From Vibrio gazogenes (GTDB lineage Bacteria > Pseudomonadota > Gammaproteobacteria > Enterobacterales > Vibrionaceae), in NCBI RefSeq assembly GCF_023920225.1, contig NZ_CP092587.1:1116001-1180000 (forward strand): a DNA stretch of 64,000 nt, read 5' to 3'. Below, piece after piece: positions 43,618 through 52,806 of this stretch. The position numbers were made by a program, and so were the translations under genes. The notes under the pieces were generated by a model, which was given only the letters and a program-made list of their open reading frames with translations, was not told the origin of the DNA and did no database searches. Each line of letters opens with the position of its first letter. Within the stretch, counting starts at the first letter, position 1.

Positions 43618-43953
43618 TTAATGATTAACGGAAGAGGAGAACAAATTTATGATCACAGTCCCAATTAGAATCAAGCTGATGCCAGCAATCGCGTAGATAT
43701 CCAATTTCTGTCCGTAAACAAGCCATGAAATAGATGCCACCAACACCACGCCTACACCACACCAAATCGCATACGCCACGCCGAGTGACATGCTTTGTAC
43801 TGCAATCGAAAGTAAATAAAACGCCAAGCCATAGCCAACCAAAATTATTAAGGTCGGGATAGGCGCTGTAAATTGATTGGTCTTTGGCAGATAGGAAGTC
43901 GCAAACACTTCAAACACAATCGCCAGTGATAGAGTGATAAAAGGGGAAAGCAT
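43618..43953 (-). CDS. small multidrug resistance (EmrE-type) transporter
   Basis: A 111-aa four-span SMR protein. The essential membrane-embedded Glu is at residue 15 (AIVFEVFATSYL), and GVAYAIWCGVGVV marks span 3. EmrE-type rather than Gdx/SugE-type is suggested by the spacing, but substrates (quaternary amines, guanidinium) cannot be told apart safely. Monocistronic by layout. Confidence 0.88.
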   Translation of the reverse strand: MLSPFITLSLAIVFEVFATSYLPKTNQFTAPIPTLIILVGYGLAFYLLSIAVQSMSLGVAYAIWCGVGVVLVASISWLVYGQKLDIYAIAGISLILIGTVIINLFSSSVNH

Positions 43954-44526
43954 GATTGCCTCGCACGTAATAAAACCGTCATTTTACCTGAATTGAATGA
44001 CATCAATATTATGGCATCGGGAAGAATTGCTATGGAGAGCAATAAGTTATTCTGATGGTCAGTGTTGATGTGGGATAGTGCTGGATATCCACTTAGAGGC
44101 ATATTTAAACTAGGCTGTATTGGTATGAAATTAGTTAGCCCATCTCTTGATTACACGAGCAGTTTGTCGCGTTTTATGAAGATGTTCGGCTCCACACAAA
44201 TTGGATAGTATATTAAGACCGTTTGCCATATCTGAGTTAATTCGTGAATTGCTAAATTAGTAAAGCCACTGGTAAACTTCTGTCCACTTTCGAGTCAGCG
44301 AGATCTGCGCTGGCTCAGTTATGCCCTAAAATGAGTTGCGATTGACATCATAGTGAATAGGAGTGTTGTGGTTTTAGAATACATTAACTAATGTCAGGCA
44401 AAAGGAAGGACTGGCCCCTACCGTCGTCTTCCCACTAACATTCTGTTGAGTTCATTATAGCTAACGTCTTCGCGGCAAATAGCATAAGATACACGGCCTT
44501 TACCCAGCACTGAGCTACTCATCGTA
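43954..44526. other. 573-bp intergenic region with a GNAT-like relic
   Basis: Mostly non-coding. It holds the short relic at 44125-44208. The last 60 bases are the leader of the helicase gene. No RNA family or repeat recognised. Confidence 0.4.
44125..44208 (+). pseudogene. possible N-terminal fragment of a GNAT acetyltransferase
   Basis: ATG 44125 encodes MKLVSPSLDYTSSLSRFMKM then FGSTQIG and stops at TAG 44206. The opening resembles the N-terminus of GNAT-type acetyltransferases (MKLVxPSLxY). The rest of the gene is missing. Short and weakly supported. Confidence 0.3.
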
Positions 44527-45786
44527 ATGACAGATAACACACAGCAAGTGACATTTGCCGATCTTGGTTTGATTCCAACCTTAGTCGAGCGACTAGAGTT
44601 CTTGGAATATAGTCAGCCGACTCCAATTCAATCTCATACCATTCCTCACGTACTTGAAGGACGAGATATTGTTGGTGGTGCCAATACCGGTTCTGGTAAA
44701 ACCGCCGCTTTTGCGTTGCCAATTCTGCAAAAGATCTACCAGCAAGATACATCACCTAATCGTCGTGGTAACTTCGTGTCTCATCTGATTTTGGTTCCAA
44801 CTCGTGAGTTGGCATCACAGGTTGCTTACAACATTAAATCCTACTCGTACCACCTTAGAGATAAAATCAAAACGGTTGTGGTATTTGGTGGCGTATCGGT
44901 GAACTCTCAAATGCAGGCTCTTCGTGGTGGTAGTGACGTTATTGTTGCAACTCCGGGCCGCCTACTGGACTTAGTATCTAGTAACGCCATCAAGTTGGAC
45001 CAAGTAAAAACACTCGTCCTCGATGAAGCCGACCGTATGTTAAGTCTCGGATTTAGCGAAGAACTCAATAAAATTCTTGCACTGCTACCCGAGAGGAAGC
45101 AGACACTGCTGTTTTCTGCCACCTTCCCTGAAAAAGTCACGAGCTTGGCTAAGGACTTGCTGCACGATCCCGTTGAAGTCCAATTACAGAGTGCGGAAGC
45201 CAGTACATTGGTACAGCGTGTGTTTAGTGTCAATAAAGGTCAGAAGACCGCAGTACTTGCGCACCTAATCAAACAGCACCAGTGGCGACAGACTTTGATT
45301 TTTGTTAATGCTAAGAATGCCTGTAACCACCTAGCTCAAAAACTGTCAAAACGCGGCATTATTGCGGAGGTTTTCCATGGTGATAAGGGGCAAGGCGCGC
45401 GTACTCGCGTGCTTGAAGGGTTTAAGTCTGGTGAGATTCAAGTACTTATTGCTACCGATATCGCGGCTCGTGGTCTTGATATAGAAAAACTACCAGTGGT
45501 TATTAACTTTGACCTTCCACGTAGCCCTGCTGACTATATGCATCGAATCGGGCGTAGTGGTCGTGCGGGCGAAGTCGGCCTTGGGTTATCGCTTATTGAT
45601 TACGATGATTATCACCACTTTAAAGTGATAGAGAAGAAAAATAAGTTCAAGCTTGAGCGTGAGCAGGTTGAGGGCTTTGAAGTGGAAGACGATCAAAGCG
45701 AAGCCTACTTTTTACCGATGACAGCACGAGCAAAACCTGCTGGTACAGGTAAAAAGAAGAAAAAACGCAATCAGGAGAATTCGTAA
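44527..45786 (+). CDS. DEAD-box ATP-dependent RNA helicase
   Basis: A 419-aa DEAD-box protein. In order: Q motif (LEYSQPTPIQSHTIP), Walker A GANTGSGKTAAF (about residue 50), PTRELA, GG, TPGRLLDL, DEADRMLSLGF, SAT, then FHGDKGQGAR, TDIAARGLDIEKL and HRIGRSGRAG in the second RecA domain. The basic tail GKKKKKRNQENS suggests RNA binding. It belongs to the RhlE/SrmB-like group used in ribosome assembly and cold response; which one is not decided. Convergent with the VF530 gene. Confidence 0.92.
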   Translation: MTDNTQQVTFADLGLIPTLVERLEFLEYSQPTPIQSHTIPHVLEGRDIVGGANTGSGKTAAFALPILQKIYQQDTSPNRRGNFVSHLILVPTRELASQVAYNIKSYSYHLRDKIKTVVVFGGVSVNSQMQALRGGSDVIVATPGRLLDLVSSNAIKLDQVKTLVLDEADRMLSLGFSEELNKILALLPERKQTLLFSATFPEKVTSLAKDLLHDPVEVQLQSAEASTLVQRVFSVNKGQKTAVLAHLIKQHQWRQTLIFVNAKNACNHLAQKLSKRGIIAEVFHGDKGQGARTRVLEGFKSGEIQVLIATDIAARGLDIEKLPVVINFDLPRSPADYMHRIGRSGRAGEVGLGLSLIDYDDYHHFKVIEKKNKFKLEREQVEGFEVEDDQSEAYFLPMTARAKPAGTGKKKKKRNQENS

Positions 45787-45839
45787 ACCAGCCATTGGTC
45801 TGCTGGAGCGTATAGCTAGTAGGGAGAGCACTAACCCAG

Positions 45840-45879
45840 CAATAGAGTTTCACTTGATACGTCAAGCTGAGTTCTATTG
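45840..45879. terminator. bidirectional terminator between convergent genes
   Basis: CAATAGA...TTCACTTGA, loop TACG, TCAAGcTGA...TCTATTG: a long stem with a few mismatches placed between the helicase and VF530 genes. Confidence 0.55.
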
Positions 45880-45896
45880 CATGTCAAGGTGTCGGT

Positions 45897-46310
45897 TTAT
45901 CGGCGCGTCTGGCGCCCACGAGATGAGCGTTTCTTAAATGATGATGCTGCTTTAGCCTGTGAATTCAGAATTGACTCAACAGTGAGCGGCATCGGCTCTT
46001 TCGGTTCAAGACCATGAGGGAAAGTACGAGCTCTCGGTGACAAATCATATTCTTCTGCACTCGCTCGTGGCATGCGCTTAAAGCGATATAGGTAAAAGTT
46101 CTCCAGCTTTTCTCTCGCCCAGTCGGTTTTCTTTAAATACTTAACGCTACTCGAAATTGAGGGCTTGGTGTTAAAGCAATTAAAGCGCATTGCGGTATCT
46201 AGAATGTCCCAGCCATAAAAATCCACCAACTCTTGCAACATAGTTTCTAGCTTTAGCCCGTGCAGTGGGTTATTGCGTTGCAGTTCGATTCTTTCTTCGT
46301 CAGTCATCAT
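45897..46310 (-). CDS. VF530 (DUF2132) family DNA-binding protein
   Basis: A 137-aa protein matching the VF530 fold: NPLHGLKLETMLQELVDFYG, FNCFNTKPSISSSVKYLKKT and DWAREKLENFYLYRFK. VF530 proteins bind DNA and are named after a Vibrio fischeri structure. The tail is Lys/Arg/Ser-rich (FKKRSSRGRQTRR). The frame extends to 46373, but GAGGAT precedes ATG 46310 (MMTDEERIEL) at a good distance, so that start is preferred; ATG 46328 is possible. Confidence 0.8.
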   Translation of the reverse strand: MMTDEERIELQRNNPLHGLKLETMLQELVDFYGWDILDTAMRFNCFNTKPSISSSVKYLKKTDWAREKLENFYLYRFKRMPRASAEEYDLSPRARTFPHGLEPKEPMPLTVESILNSQAKAASSFKKRSSRGRQTRR

Positions 46311-46367
46311 TTTAGGATCCTCACTCATTAAAGGGCGGAGTTTAGCAAAGTATGCAGTGGGGATACA

Positions 46368-46385
46368 GGACACACACCTAAATCA
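46368..46385 (-). repeat. left copy of inverted repeat flanking the RAYT gene
   Basis: GGACACACACCTAAATCA is, with one mismatch, the reverse complement of TGATTTGGGTGTGTGTCC at 47666-47683. The pair encloses the transposase gene. Confidence 0.65.
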
Positions 46386-46564
46386 ATTAATAAGTGTGTT
46401 GGGTTCTTCAGTATCATTTAAGGGCTTTAAATGGATTTTTAATCGGTTTATCAAACAGATAATCAGAGAAAGGGCAGGGGAATAATCTGTGGGGCACAGG
46501 TTTTGGAGTATAGTAAAAAACCCAAGGACAAGGGCAGAGACGAAGGCTGAACGTTTTGTGTCGA

Positions 46565-47527
46565 TTAAGAAATATGAAGGCCTATCATACGTTTGCGTTT
46601 GAGATGATGTTTAGCGAAGTTCAGGCGTTCTGATGAACCAATCCAGAGTCGCGGCTTCTTTTCCAACGCAGTGCAAAGGGCCAGACATTCCTGCTGAGGT
46701 AGAGATAGCCGTGTTAAAATGTTTGGCAATTGAGGTGAAATATAGCCTTGTTTATCTGCTCTGATTTGTCGTCCGATCCAGTCGACTAATTCAATATAAT
46801 CTGTTAGTCGGAAAGGAATTACGTGCCTTTTCTCCTGATGTCCATATCCCATAAAATCAGCCAATTCAGGGACTTTTATTTTTCCTTGTTCGAGTGCAGT
46901 CAGCCGTTTTTTTAGTGCTGTATGCTCCGACTGTTCCGGTGTTTCAGCGACACCGGCCCGAACAGGGTTGAGGTCAACATAAGCCATCGCTGCCAGTAAC
47001 GCTTTGTCATCAAGTAAAGCCTGAGATTTGAATCGACCTTCCCAGAATCGCCCGGTGCATTGGTCTTCTTGGTTAGCGAGCAGGGCAATGTCGTAGTTGA
47101 TTTCTTTCATGAACCAGCTGAGCGAATAGAGTCGCTGGCGCCAAGTCTCAATGATTTGATCACACGCTTTGTACTCTGCTTTAGAGACCAAGTGACCGGA
47201 CACAAAACGTTGAATTAGCGATGGCATCTGATGAGCGGTACACCATCGTTCAATGACTTCGTGTGGCGAAAGAGACTGGGCTGTTTGTTTATCAATAAAG
47301 GCGACCAGATGATAGTGATTACTCATCACCGCATAGGCACAGATCCGGATGCAATAAATAGAAGACAGTGACAGAATCCTAGATTCAACCCATTCACGGC
47401 GATGTTCATACGATTGACCGTTATAGTTGTCGTATCCACATAGAAATGAGCGACGGACACAACGAGAAACGCAGTGATAATACGGTGTCACTTCAGGACA
47501 GATGAGTTGTGAACGGGCAGTTGTCAT
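46565..47527 (-). CDS. REP-associated tyrosine transposase (Y1/IS200-like)
   Basis: A 320-aa HUH-type single-strand transposase of the RAYT group. PYYHCVSRCVRRSFLCG starts the fold, YAVMSNHYHLVAFI carries the HUH metal-binding pair, and the catalytic Tyr region is followed by CTGRFWEGRFKSQALLDDKA and AYVDLNPVRAGV, which are typical of RAYTs. These domesticated proteins process REP palindromes near genes rather than moving themselves. An inverted repeat with core GGTGTGTGTCC surrounds it and recurs elsewhere in the window. Confidence 0.9.
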   Translation of the reverse strand: MTTARSQLICPEVTPYYHCVSRCVRRSFLCGYDNYNGQSYEHRREWVESRILSLSSIYCIRICAYAVMSNHYHLVAFIDKQTAQSLSPHEVIERWCTAHQMPSLIQRFVSGHLVSKAEYKACDQIIETWRQRLYSLSWFMKEINYDIALLANQEDQCTGRFWEGRFKSQALLDDKALLAAMAYVDLNPVRAGVAETPEQSEHTALKKRLTALEQGKIKVPELADFMGYGHQEKRHVIPFRLTDYIELVDWIGRQIRADKQGYISPQLPNILTRLSLPQQECLALCTALEKKPRLWIGSSERLNFAKHHLKRKRMIGLHIS

Positions 47528-47841
47528 GGGTTGATTTTAGGTGATGAGAGATGAGGCAATCGTGAAGGAAGGTGTGAACAAAAAGAAGCTCTGAACCGAA
47601 CTATTTCGAGTGAATGCAAATTTATATTTGATCGGTTATGCAAAATTTCACTGAAATGGAGAGGGTGATTTGGGTGTGTGTCCCCATGACCCCCACCATC
47701 CCCAACAAGTTTAAAGCGTGTGTCCTCGTAAGCAAAAAACAGCAGGCACTAGAATCCGGTTCATTCAGCACATAAAAAAGTCAGAACATACCTGTTCTGA
47801 CTTTACAAGAATTGCTGATTTACTATGAATTATATGTATCA
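47528..47841. repeat. region upstream of the RAYT gene with repeat copies
   Basis: This 314-bp gap contains the right copy of the RAYT inverted repeat (47666-47683) and a related motif GCGTGTGTCCTCG at 47716-47728. No gene seen. The second motif is preceded by TTTAAA like the copy at 15131-15149. Confidence 0.5.
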
Positions 47842-48735
47842 CTAATAGTAACTACAGTTGTCTCGGTATTCACTGACGCGAAGACTGCTATCAAAATTTT
47901 GTCCACATAAAAATTGAGTATAGCGTTCATCTTTATCAATAAAGCGCTTCATCCATGCAACACCATTCCGCCCCAAAATATCTTCGCTAGGGTACCCTGT
48001 ATTGGCACAAAAATGACTGCCTAACGCAATTTCAAAATATGCTTTTGGGGTGGTTCTCGGGATTTGATTATAAAAGCGAGAAGCGTGTACGCTCACTGGT
48101 GCCACAGCATCGGCTTGGCATGCAATGATCATCGTTGGTGACGTAATAGTAGAAAAACGATTTAATCCAAGATACCAAGGCGCTTGAGGGATCACCGCAT
48201 CAATCTTTCTGTCTGTTGCCAGTTTGAGGGAGCCGCCACCGCCCATAGACCAGCCAATGACGCCGACTCGATTTGGGTCCACTAATCCATAAATCGGAGA
48301 GGTTCGATCCTTACTTTTATCAATGACATAATCGATTGCGGCACTGAGCTGACCTGCTCGATTATCAGGTTGATCATAAATCGTATTCGTATTGATCGTA
48401 ATCACAGTAAAGCCCCAAGATGCCAAACGCGGCCCCCACCATTGAATACTACTTTCGTAAGAAACATAACCCGGAACGACCGCAATGATGCCTTGTTGCC
48501 CTCCCGATTCCGTCGAGTAATGGATCGTGCCCCCACCAAATCCTCTGGCGAGTCTAGAAACATTGATGGTTTTTACCGAATAAGGTCCTCTACTGGATTC
48601 TAACTGATCAACTCGAGGAACTTGGCCTCGTTCAAACCCATTTGAACAGTCCGAACACGGCACCGCAAAACTTGGCAAGGAAAAAAATGCCACGATGATT
48701 CCCAATGCTAGCTTACATTTTGTTAAAACATTCAT
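47842..48735 (-). CDS. PET6-like polyester hydrolase (cutinase/PETase family)
   Basis: A 297-aa secreted alpha/beta-hydrolase almost identical in plan to the PET-degrading V. gazogenes PET6 I remember. Signal peptide ends near FAVPC. The nucleophile lies in GVIGWSMGGGG (Ser163), the acid in ACQADAVAPV (Asp209) and the histidine in LGSHFC (His241). PGYVSYESSIQWWGPRLASW forms the oxyanion and substrate cleft, and IPQAPWYLG carries the PETase-type Trp. CSDC near the N-terminus and Cys278/Cys294 suggest extra disulfides, as in type-IIa marine PETases. ATG 48735 follows GGAG at 5 nt. Activity on PET is likely but untested. Confidence 0.88.
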   Translation of the reverse strand: MNVLTKCKLALGIIVAFFSLPSFAVPCSDCSNGFERGQVPRVDQLESSRGPYSVKTINVSRLARGFGGGTIHYSTESGGQQGIIAVVPGYVSYESSIQWWGPRLASWGFTVITINTNTIYDQPDNRAGQLSAAIDYVIDKSKDRTSPIYGLVDPNRVGVIGWSMGGGGSLKLATDRKIDAVIPQAPWYLGLNRFSTITSPTMIIACQADAVAPVSVHASRFYNQIPRTTPKAYFEIALGSHFCANTGYPSEDILGRNGVAWMKRFIDKDERYTQFLCGQNFDSSLRVSEYRDNCSYY

Positions 48736-49218
48736 AATCACTCCATTGTGTTTTGAGCCTTAACATCACATTGACACCATCGATAATGCGCTTTGGTGCA
48801 TATGTGCCCATTATGAACACTAGCGGGGTTGTTCATTTTTTCAACAGTTGAATGCTGAAATGTTCAGTCTATCCGTGTTTTCGGGGTGTCGATTAAGAAA
48901 TACAAAGAAATTATTTATGTCATTATAAATAAAGCGGGTTAAAGAACTTACTTAATCTATTGATTGGATACCGTTCTTTAAGACAAATTATCGATTGATA
49001 TTATTGGCTTCTTTTTTTTTGTATATTCAGTTGTTGAATTTTTAAATTCAAAGGGTTTGATGTCGAGATCAGTTCAGTATCAAACCAGTATCATTTGGTT
49101 ATTTTCCCCGACTTATCGCGTGGAGTGGTCACCTCATCACTATCCTCTCTCAAGTCAAATATCGGCAGCGCCGCATACCCACTGATCGAGCCAACTCCCC
49201 CTGCGTTTGAACGCGACT
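48736..49218. other. 483-bp gap between hydrolase and LysR genes
   Basis: No gene recognised. It holds a copy of TGTCGATTAAGAAATA at 48888-48903, shared with the 3' end of the RAYT gene (46559-46574). GGTTTGAT/ATCAAACC (49054-49086) forms a loose stem after the LysR gene. Confidence 0.4.
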
Positions 49219-50175
49219 TTATTGCACACCGTCTGCCGGATGCGCTGACTTCTGCCAGCGTAGGCTGTACATCCGACATTCGGCAATTAAGGCCCGAATT
49301 GCCGGGTTATGTTCGCTGGCGCGGTTCATTAATAGATAGATACCGTGTGATTCGGCGAGTTCTGGGGCCAGCGGGTAAAACTTTAAGCCAATTTGAGCAG
49401 ATACTTCGCTCATGCGGGTCGGTAATAGCGCGGCATAAGCCCCGGATTTTAAAGCGAAGCTCAAGCCGAAGATGCTGGAAAACTCGGAGTGAATTTCGAC
49501 TTTACCATCCAGTTTGGCGAGCACTCTATCGAAAGCTTCCCGTAGGCCAAAACCTTTGGTGAGGGTCATGTAAGACTGACGGCGGAGGTAGTCTGCCTGA
49601 ATCGGCACCTGCGATGGTTTGGGTTGTTCACTGGTTATGGCGACAGAAAAGCTGATTTGGTCATCGAACAGTTTCATCGCGGTGTAGCTGGTGTTGTGTT
49701 CCAGCAGTTGGTCGCCATAAATCATCAGTACATCGAGATCTGAGCGTTTGAGTTTATCAAGCAGCTCGCAGTTCGAGCCGGAATGAAACTCCAGTTGGAC
49801 ATCAGGGCGGCGCTCGCGATAAGCGGTCAACAGATGGGGCACTAAGTCGATGGTGAGTGAATTGACGGAGCCGACGCGTATTTTCTTCGGCGTGATCCCT
49901 GCGGCGATCTGGGTGTTTTCGATAGCACGGGAAAGGTCGCTGAGCGTCGTGACACACTGTTGATAGAGGATTTGTGCTGCCTGCAATGGCACAAGGCTGC
50001 GGCCACGTTTTTCAAACAGCACACAGCCTAAATCTTCTTCTAATGCATGAATGGCGCGATATACCGAGAGGGTATTGATATCCATCGTTTCCGCTACTTG
50101 GTTCATGTTGGTCTGTTCCATGTAGCTGATGAAAATCTCTAACCGTTTAATCGTAGTCGGTACACGTCTATTCAT
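49219..50175 (-). CDS. mdcR: LysR-family regulator, probably MdcR
   Basis: A 318-aa LysR protein: helix-turn-helix MNQVAETMDINTLSVYRAIH then ALEEDLGCVLFEKRGRSLVP, and a C-terminal effector domain. It is the last gene of the malonate decarboxylase operon, 27 bp after mdcH, where mdcR lies in Klebsiella (mdcABCDEFGHR). It therefore probably activates the operon in response to malonate. LysR proteins cannot be named by sequence alone; the name rests on context. Confidence 0.75.
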   Translation of the reverse strand: MNRRVPTTIKRLEIFISYMEQTNMNQVAETMDINTLSVYRAIHALEEDLGCVLFEKRGRSLVPLQAAQILYQQCVTTLSDLSRAIENTQIAAGITPKKIRVGSVNSLTIDLVPHLLTAYRERRPDVQLEFHSGSNCELLDKLKRSDLDVLMIYGDQLLEHNTSYTAMKLFDDQISFSVAITSEQPKPSQVPIQADYLRRQSYMTLTKGFGLREAFDRVLAKLDGKVEIHSEFSSIFGLSFALKSGAYAALLPTRMSEVSAQIGLKFYPLAPELAESHGIYLLMNRASEHNPAIRALIAECRMYSLRWQKSAHPADGVQ

Positions 50176-50202
50176 AATGTCTCATTGATGTCGTTGGATT
50201 TT

Positions 50203-51126
50203 CTAACCGTATTGACGCATCAGGGCCACGAGATTATTCAAGTTTTCTGATGCCATCGCTACCGCGATAGTATCCGGCATACTGGCTTTGCACAAGTTGG
50301 TCAGTACACTGCCCGGTTTCATCTCAATCGCTAAGGTCACACCGCGCTCTTTGAGCATTGCGACCGTTTCCCACCAGTGCACCTGTCTGGCCATATTATG
50401 GGCTAAGTCGTCGCGGATACGGTCGGTCGGGTAGAGCACGCGAGCCGCATTGGCACTCACGTAGGTAATTTTCGGGCGCGCAAGGTCAATACCATCAAAG
50501 GCTTGGTTAAATATTTCAGCCTGAGGCGCAAGCAGCTCACAGTGTGACGGCACATTCACTTTGAGCAGTTTTGCGCTGGTGGCCTGTTTGGCTAACGCCA
50601 GTTCGCACACAGTGTTGAGCGCCGCGACACTGCCGGAGATGACCACTTGCGATTCGGTGTTGATGTTGGCGATAAACACCGGGTGACCTTGCGCCTGTGC
50701 CTGACTCAACAGTGTTTGTAATACCGGTAAACTTAACCCAATCACTGCGGCCATACCGTAACCTTGCGGATAGGCACTTGCCATCAATTCACCGCGGCGT
50801 GCCACTAAGTCCAGCCCTTGTTCGAAGGTGAGAATACCGGCGGAGATGGCCGCAGGAAATGCACCAATAGACAGGCCTAAAACATAATCGGGTTCAATCT
50901 CAAGGTCGCGCAGAATCTGTGAGTAGGCGTAACTGCACACCGTTAATGCGACTTGCGTATTGCGGTTATTCAGCAGTGCCGTTTCGTTATCCAAACTGAG
51001 GATATCCTGAGCCAAATGGTCACTGGCTTGTTGCAAGATTTGCTGACCGAGAGGAAATGCATTGAGCTCGGTAAGCATACCTGCTTTTTGAGTTCCCTGA
51101 CCGGGATAAGTGAAGAGAGTTGCCAT
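50203..51126 (-). CDS. mdcH: malonyl-CoA:ACP transacylase of malonate decarboxylase
   Basis: MdcH loads malonyl from malonyl-CoA onto the decarboxylase ACP to start the catalytic cycle. About 307 aa with the acyltransferase signatures FTYPGQGTQKAG, GLSIGAFPAA (nucleophile Ser) and the catalytic His in NVPSHCELL. ATG 51141 overlaps the mdcG stop (ATGA); ATG 51126 (MATLFTYPGQ) matches family starts and is given here. Both are plausible. Confidence 0.9.
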   Translation of the reverse strand: MATLFTYPGQGTQKAGMLTELNAFPLGQQILQQASDHLAQDILSLDNETALLNNRNTQVALTVCSYAYSQILRDLEIEPDYVLGLSIGAFPAAISAGILTFEQGLDLVARRGELMASAYPQGYGMAAVIGLSLPVLQTLLSQAQAQGHPVFIANINTESQVVISGSVAALNTVCELALAKQATSAKLLKVNVPSHCELLAPQAEIFNQAFDGIDLARPKITYVSANAARVLYPTDRIRDDLAHNMARQVHWWETVAMLKERGVTLAIEMKPGSVLTNLCKASMPDTIAVAMASENLNNLVALMRQYG

Positions 51127-51137
51127 AAAACGTGCCT

Positions 51138-51773
51138 TCATTCAGAGTCCGTTTGCCAAGGGTTCGCGCTTAAAAACGGCCCTTGGTTACTTTTGATCAT
51201 TACGCTGCCAGAGGTTTGCAGCCACTCGGATAGTGCAAACGCCCCCAGTGCTGTTTCGATTTGTACATCCGGCCTTTGGGCGAGTGTTGTCAGTTGTTGC
51301 GCCAGTTCGCTGGCTCGTTGTTTATCCAATGGCGTTGGCGCCAAAATCCGCAGGTCAATATCGCTTTGCTGATTGGCGGTACGCATACCGGTTGCCAATT
51401 CAAAGGCGAGGCTGCCGGTGATGCCCCATGCGAGTGAATAAGAACGGAAGATATCGTCGATGTCTGCGAGTGTTTGCCAATGAGGCAGGGGATGGTTTTG
51501 ATACTGCGTGTACCAGCCCTGTTGTTCGACTAATTGCTCCGGTGTGAGATGGCGAACAATTGCTTGCGGAGTAACCAAGCTGGCGTGACGTTGTGAACGG
51601 CTGAAACCGCGGATACCGACCGCAATGCGGTCGGCTTGGTATGGGGCTCGTCTCACCACGACTGGCCGTGAAATCAGGTCTGTCAGGTGAAACCACGCGG
51701 GTGGTTGTTCATCATCAGATAAGTGGTTCACCCAAAGTAGGTCGTGGGGTTGATAGACGAGTTTCATCATCAC
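51138..51773 (-). CDS. mdcG: phosphoribosyl-dephospho-CoA transferase
   Basis: MdcG attaches the 2'-(5''-phosphoribosyl)-3'-dephospho-CoA group to the apo-ACP. The 211-aa protein contains the nucleotidyltransferase motif GITGSLAFELATG and QSDIDLRIL near residues 120-145. It is coupled to mdcH downstream by an ATGA overlap. Confidence 0.9.
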   Translation of the reverse strand: MMMKLVYQPHDLLWVNHLSDDEQPPAWFHLTDLISRPVVVRRAPYQADRIAVGIRGFSRSQRHASLVTPQAIVRHLTPEQLVEQQGWYTQYQNHPLPHWQTLADIDDIFRSYSLAWGITGSLAFELATGMRTANQQSDIDLRILAPTPLDKQRASELAQQLTTLAQRPDVQIETALGAFALSEWLQTSGSVMIKSNQGPFLSANPWQTDSE

Positions 51774-51776
51774 CTC

Positions 51777-52736
51777 TTACAGTAAGCAGTACATAAACAG
51801 CGGCATCGTGATCGCAAAGAGAATCGTTGACAGCAGTAATGTACCTTCTGAATCTTCGTCCTGAACACCAAAGCCGTTTCCGAACATCACCCCGAAGAAA
51901 CCTGTTGCCAATGCAATGAGGAACACCGACGCCGCAAGTAAAGCCGCTGGCAGGCCAAAGGCGATGGCAATCCCGTATGCAATGACCGGTTGAATCAAGT
52001 TCTTGAGGATGAAGCCAAAGATAACCGCACCATTGATTTTGAGCTGACGTGCTGAAACGATAAGACCGGTGAGGAACAGGGCACCACCGCCTGCGGCAGC
52101 GGCCAAAGGTTTTAAAGCGTGGGTCAGCAAGTCGGGCATTGTTGTCCCAAAGCAAGAGAAAATCGTCCCCAAAATCGGCCATAACACAATCGGGTTTTTC
52201 AGCGCTTTAATCAGCAAAGGCACAATCAATGCGCTCATCGGTGCATCTTTAAATTCTGCTTTGGTTTCTTTTTCCAAGACCATTAAAGTCAGTGGCGAAA
52301 GGAAGATTGAACCGCACGCAATTGCAATCGCAACGTTGAGTGCAATATCACTCCCGGTGGCACCGCTGATGGTTTCACTTAAGATTGGCACACCGAGTGC
52401 CGCGTAGTTGGGGAGTGAAATAGTTAGCGCGTAAACCGCTGCCTGAGCCGGTTCTTTATGGAAGACGTTACGGGCAATGTAGTAGGTGAATGCCCACAGG
52501 ACCCACATCGCCAGCACTAAGATAACAATCAAAGGCAATTTAGCGATAAAGCCGGCGACAGGAGTATGCCAGGTCGCAGTAAAGAGAGCGGTTGGCAGCG
52601 CAAAGCGCATGACAAACACGTTCAGGACAGACACATTCTTATTATCCGCGATTTTGCGGTAGCCACAAAAATAACCCAAACCTAACACAACAAAAATGGG
52701 GGCAATGGCATTCAAAACAGCATGAAACATAATCAT
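51777..52736 (-). CDS. mdcF: auxin-efflux-carrier-family malonate transporter
   Basis: A 319-aa AEC-type membrane protein with ten hydrophobic spans. Family marks: ALPTALFTATW, ISLPNYAALGVPIL (the kinked helix Asn-Tyr of span 4) and VFLIALATGFFGVMFGNGFG. In Klebsiella mdcF occupies the same place, between mdcE and mdcG, so malonate uptake is the likely role. Confidence 0.87.
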   Translation of the reverse strand: MIMFHAVLNAIAPIFVVLGLGYFCGYRKIADNKNVSVLNVFVMRFALPTALFTATWHTPVAGFIAKLPLIVILVLAMWVLWAFTYYIARNVFHKEPAQAAVYALTISLPNYAALGVPILSETISGATGSDIALNVAIAIACGSIFLSPLTLMVLEKETKAEFKDAPMSALIVPLLIKALKNPIVLWPILGTIFSCFGTTMPDLLTHALKPLAAAAGGGALFLTGLIVSARQLKINGAVIFGFILKNLIQPVIAYGIAIAFGLPAALLAASVFLIALATGFFGVMFGNGFGVQDEDSEGTLLLSTILFAITMPLFMYCLL

Positions 52737-52806
52737 TTACCTATAAGGGCAGCATAACCCTGTTATCCACTCCGGGATGCTTCGGGTTATGCTACGAGGG
52801 GGAATA

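Noticed and set aside
44125..44208. Functional small protein
   Set aside because: It looks like the cut-off start of a GNAT gene and has no sensible fold at 27 aa.
49095..49562. 155-codon plus-strand frame over the mdcR-like gene
   Set aside because: It mirrors the real LysR gene on the other strand; composition is Arg/Ser-rich as in shadow frames.
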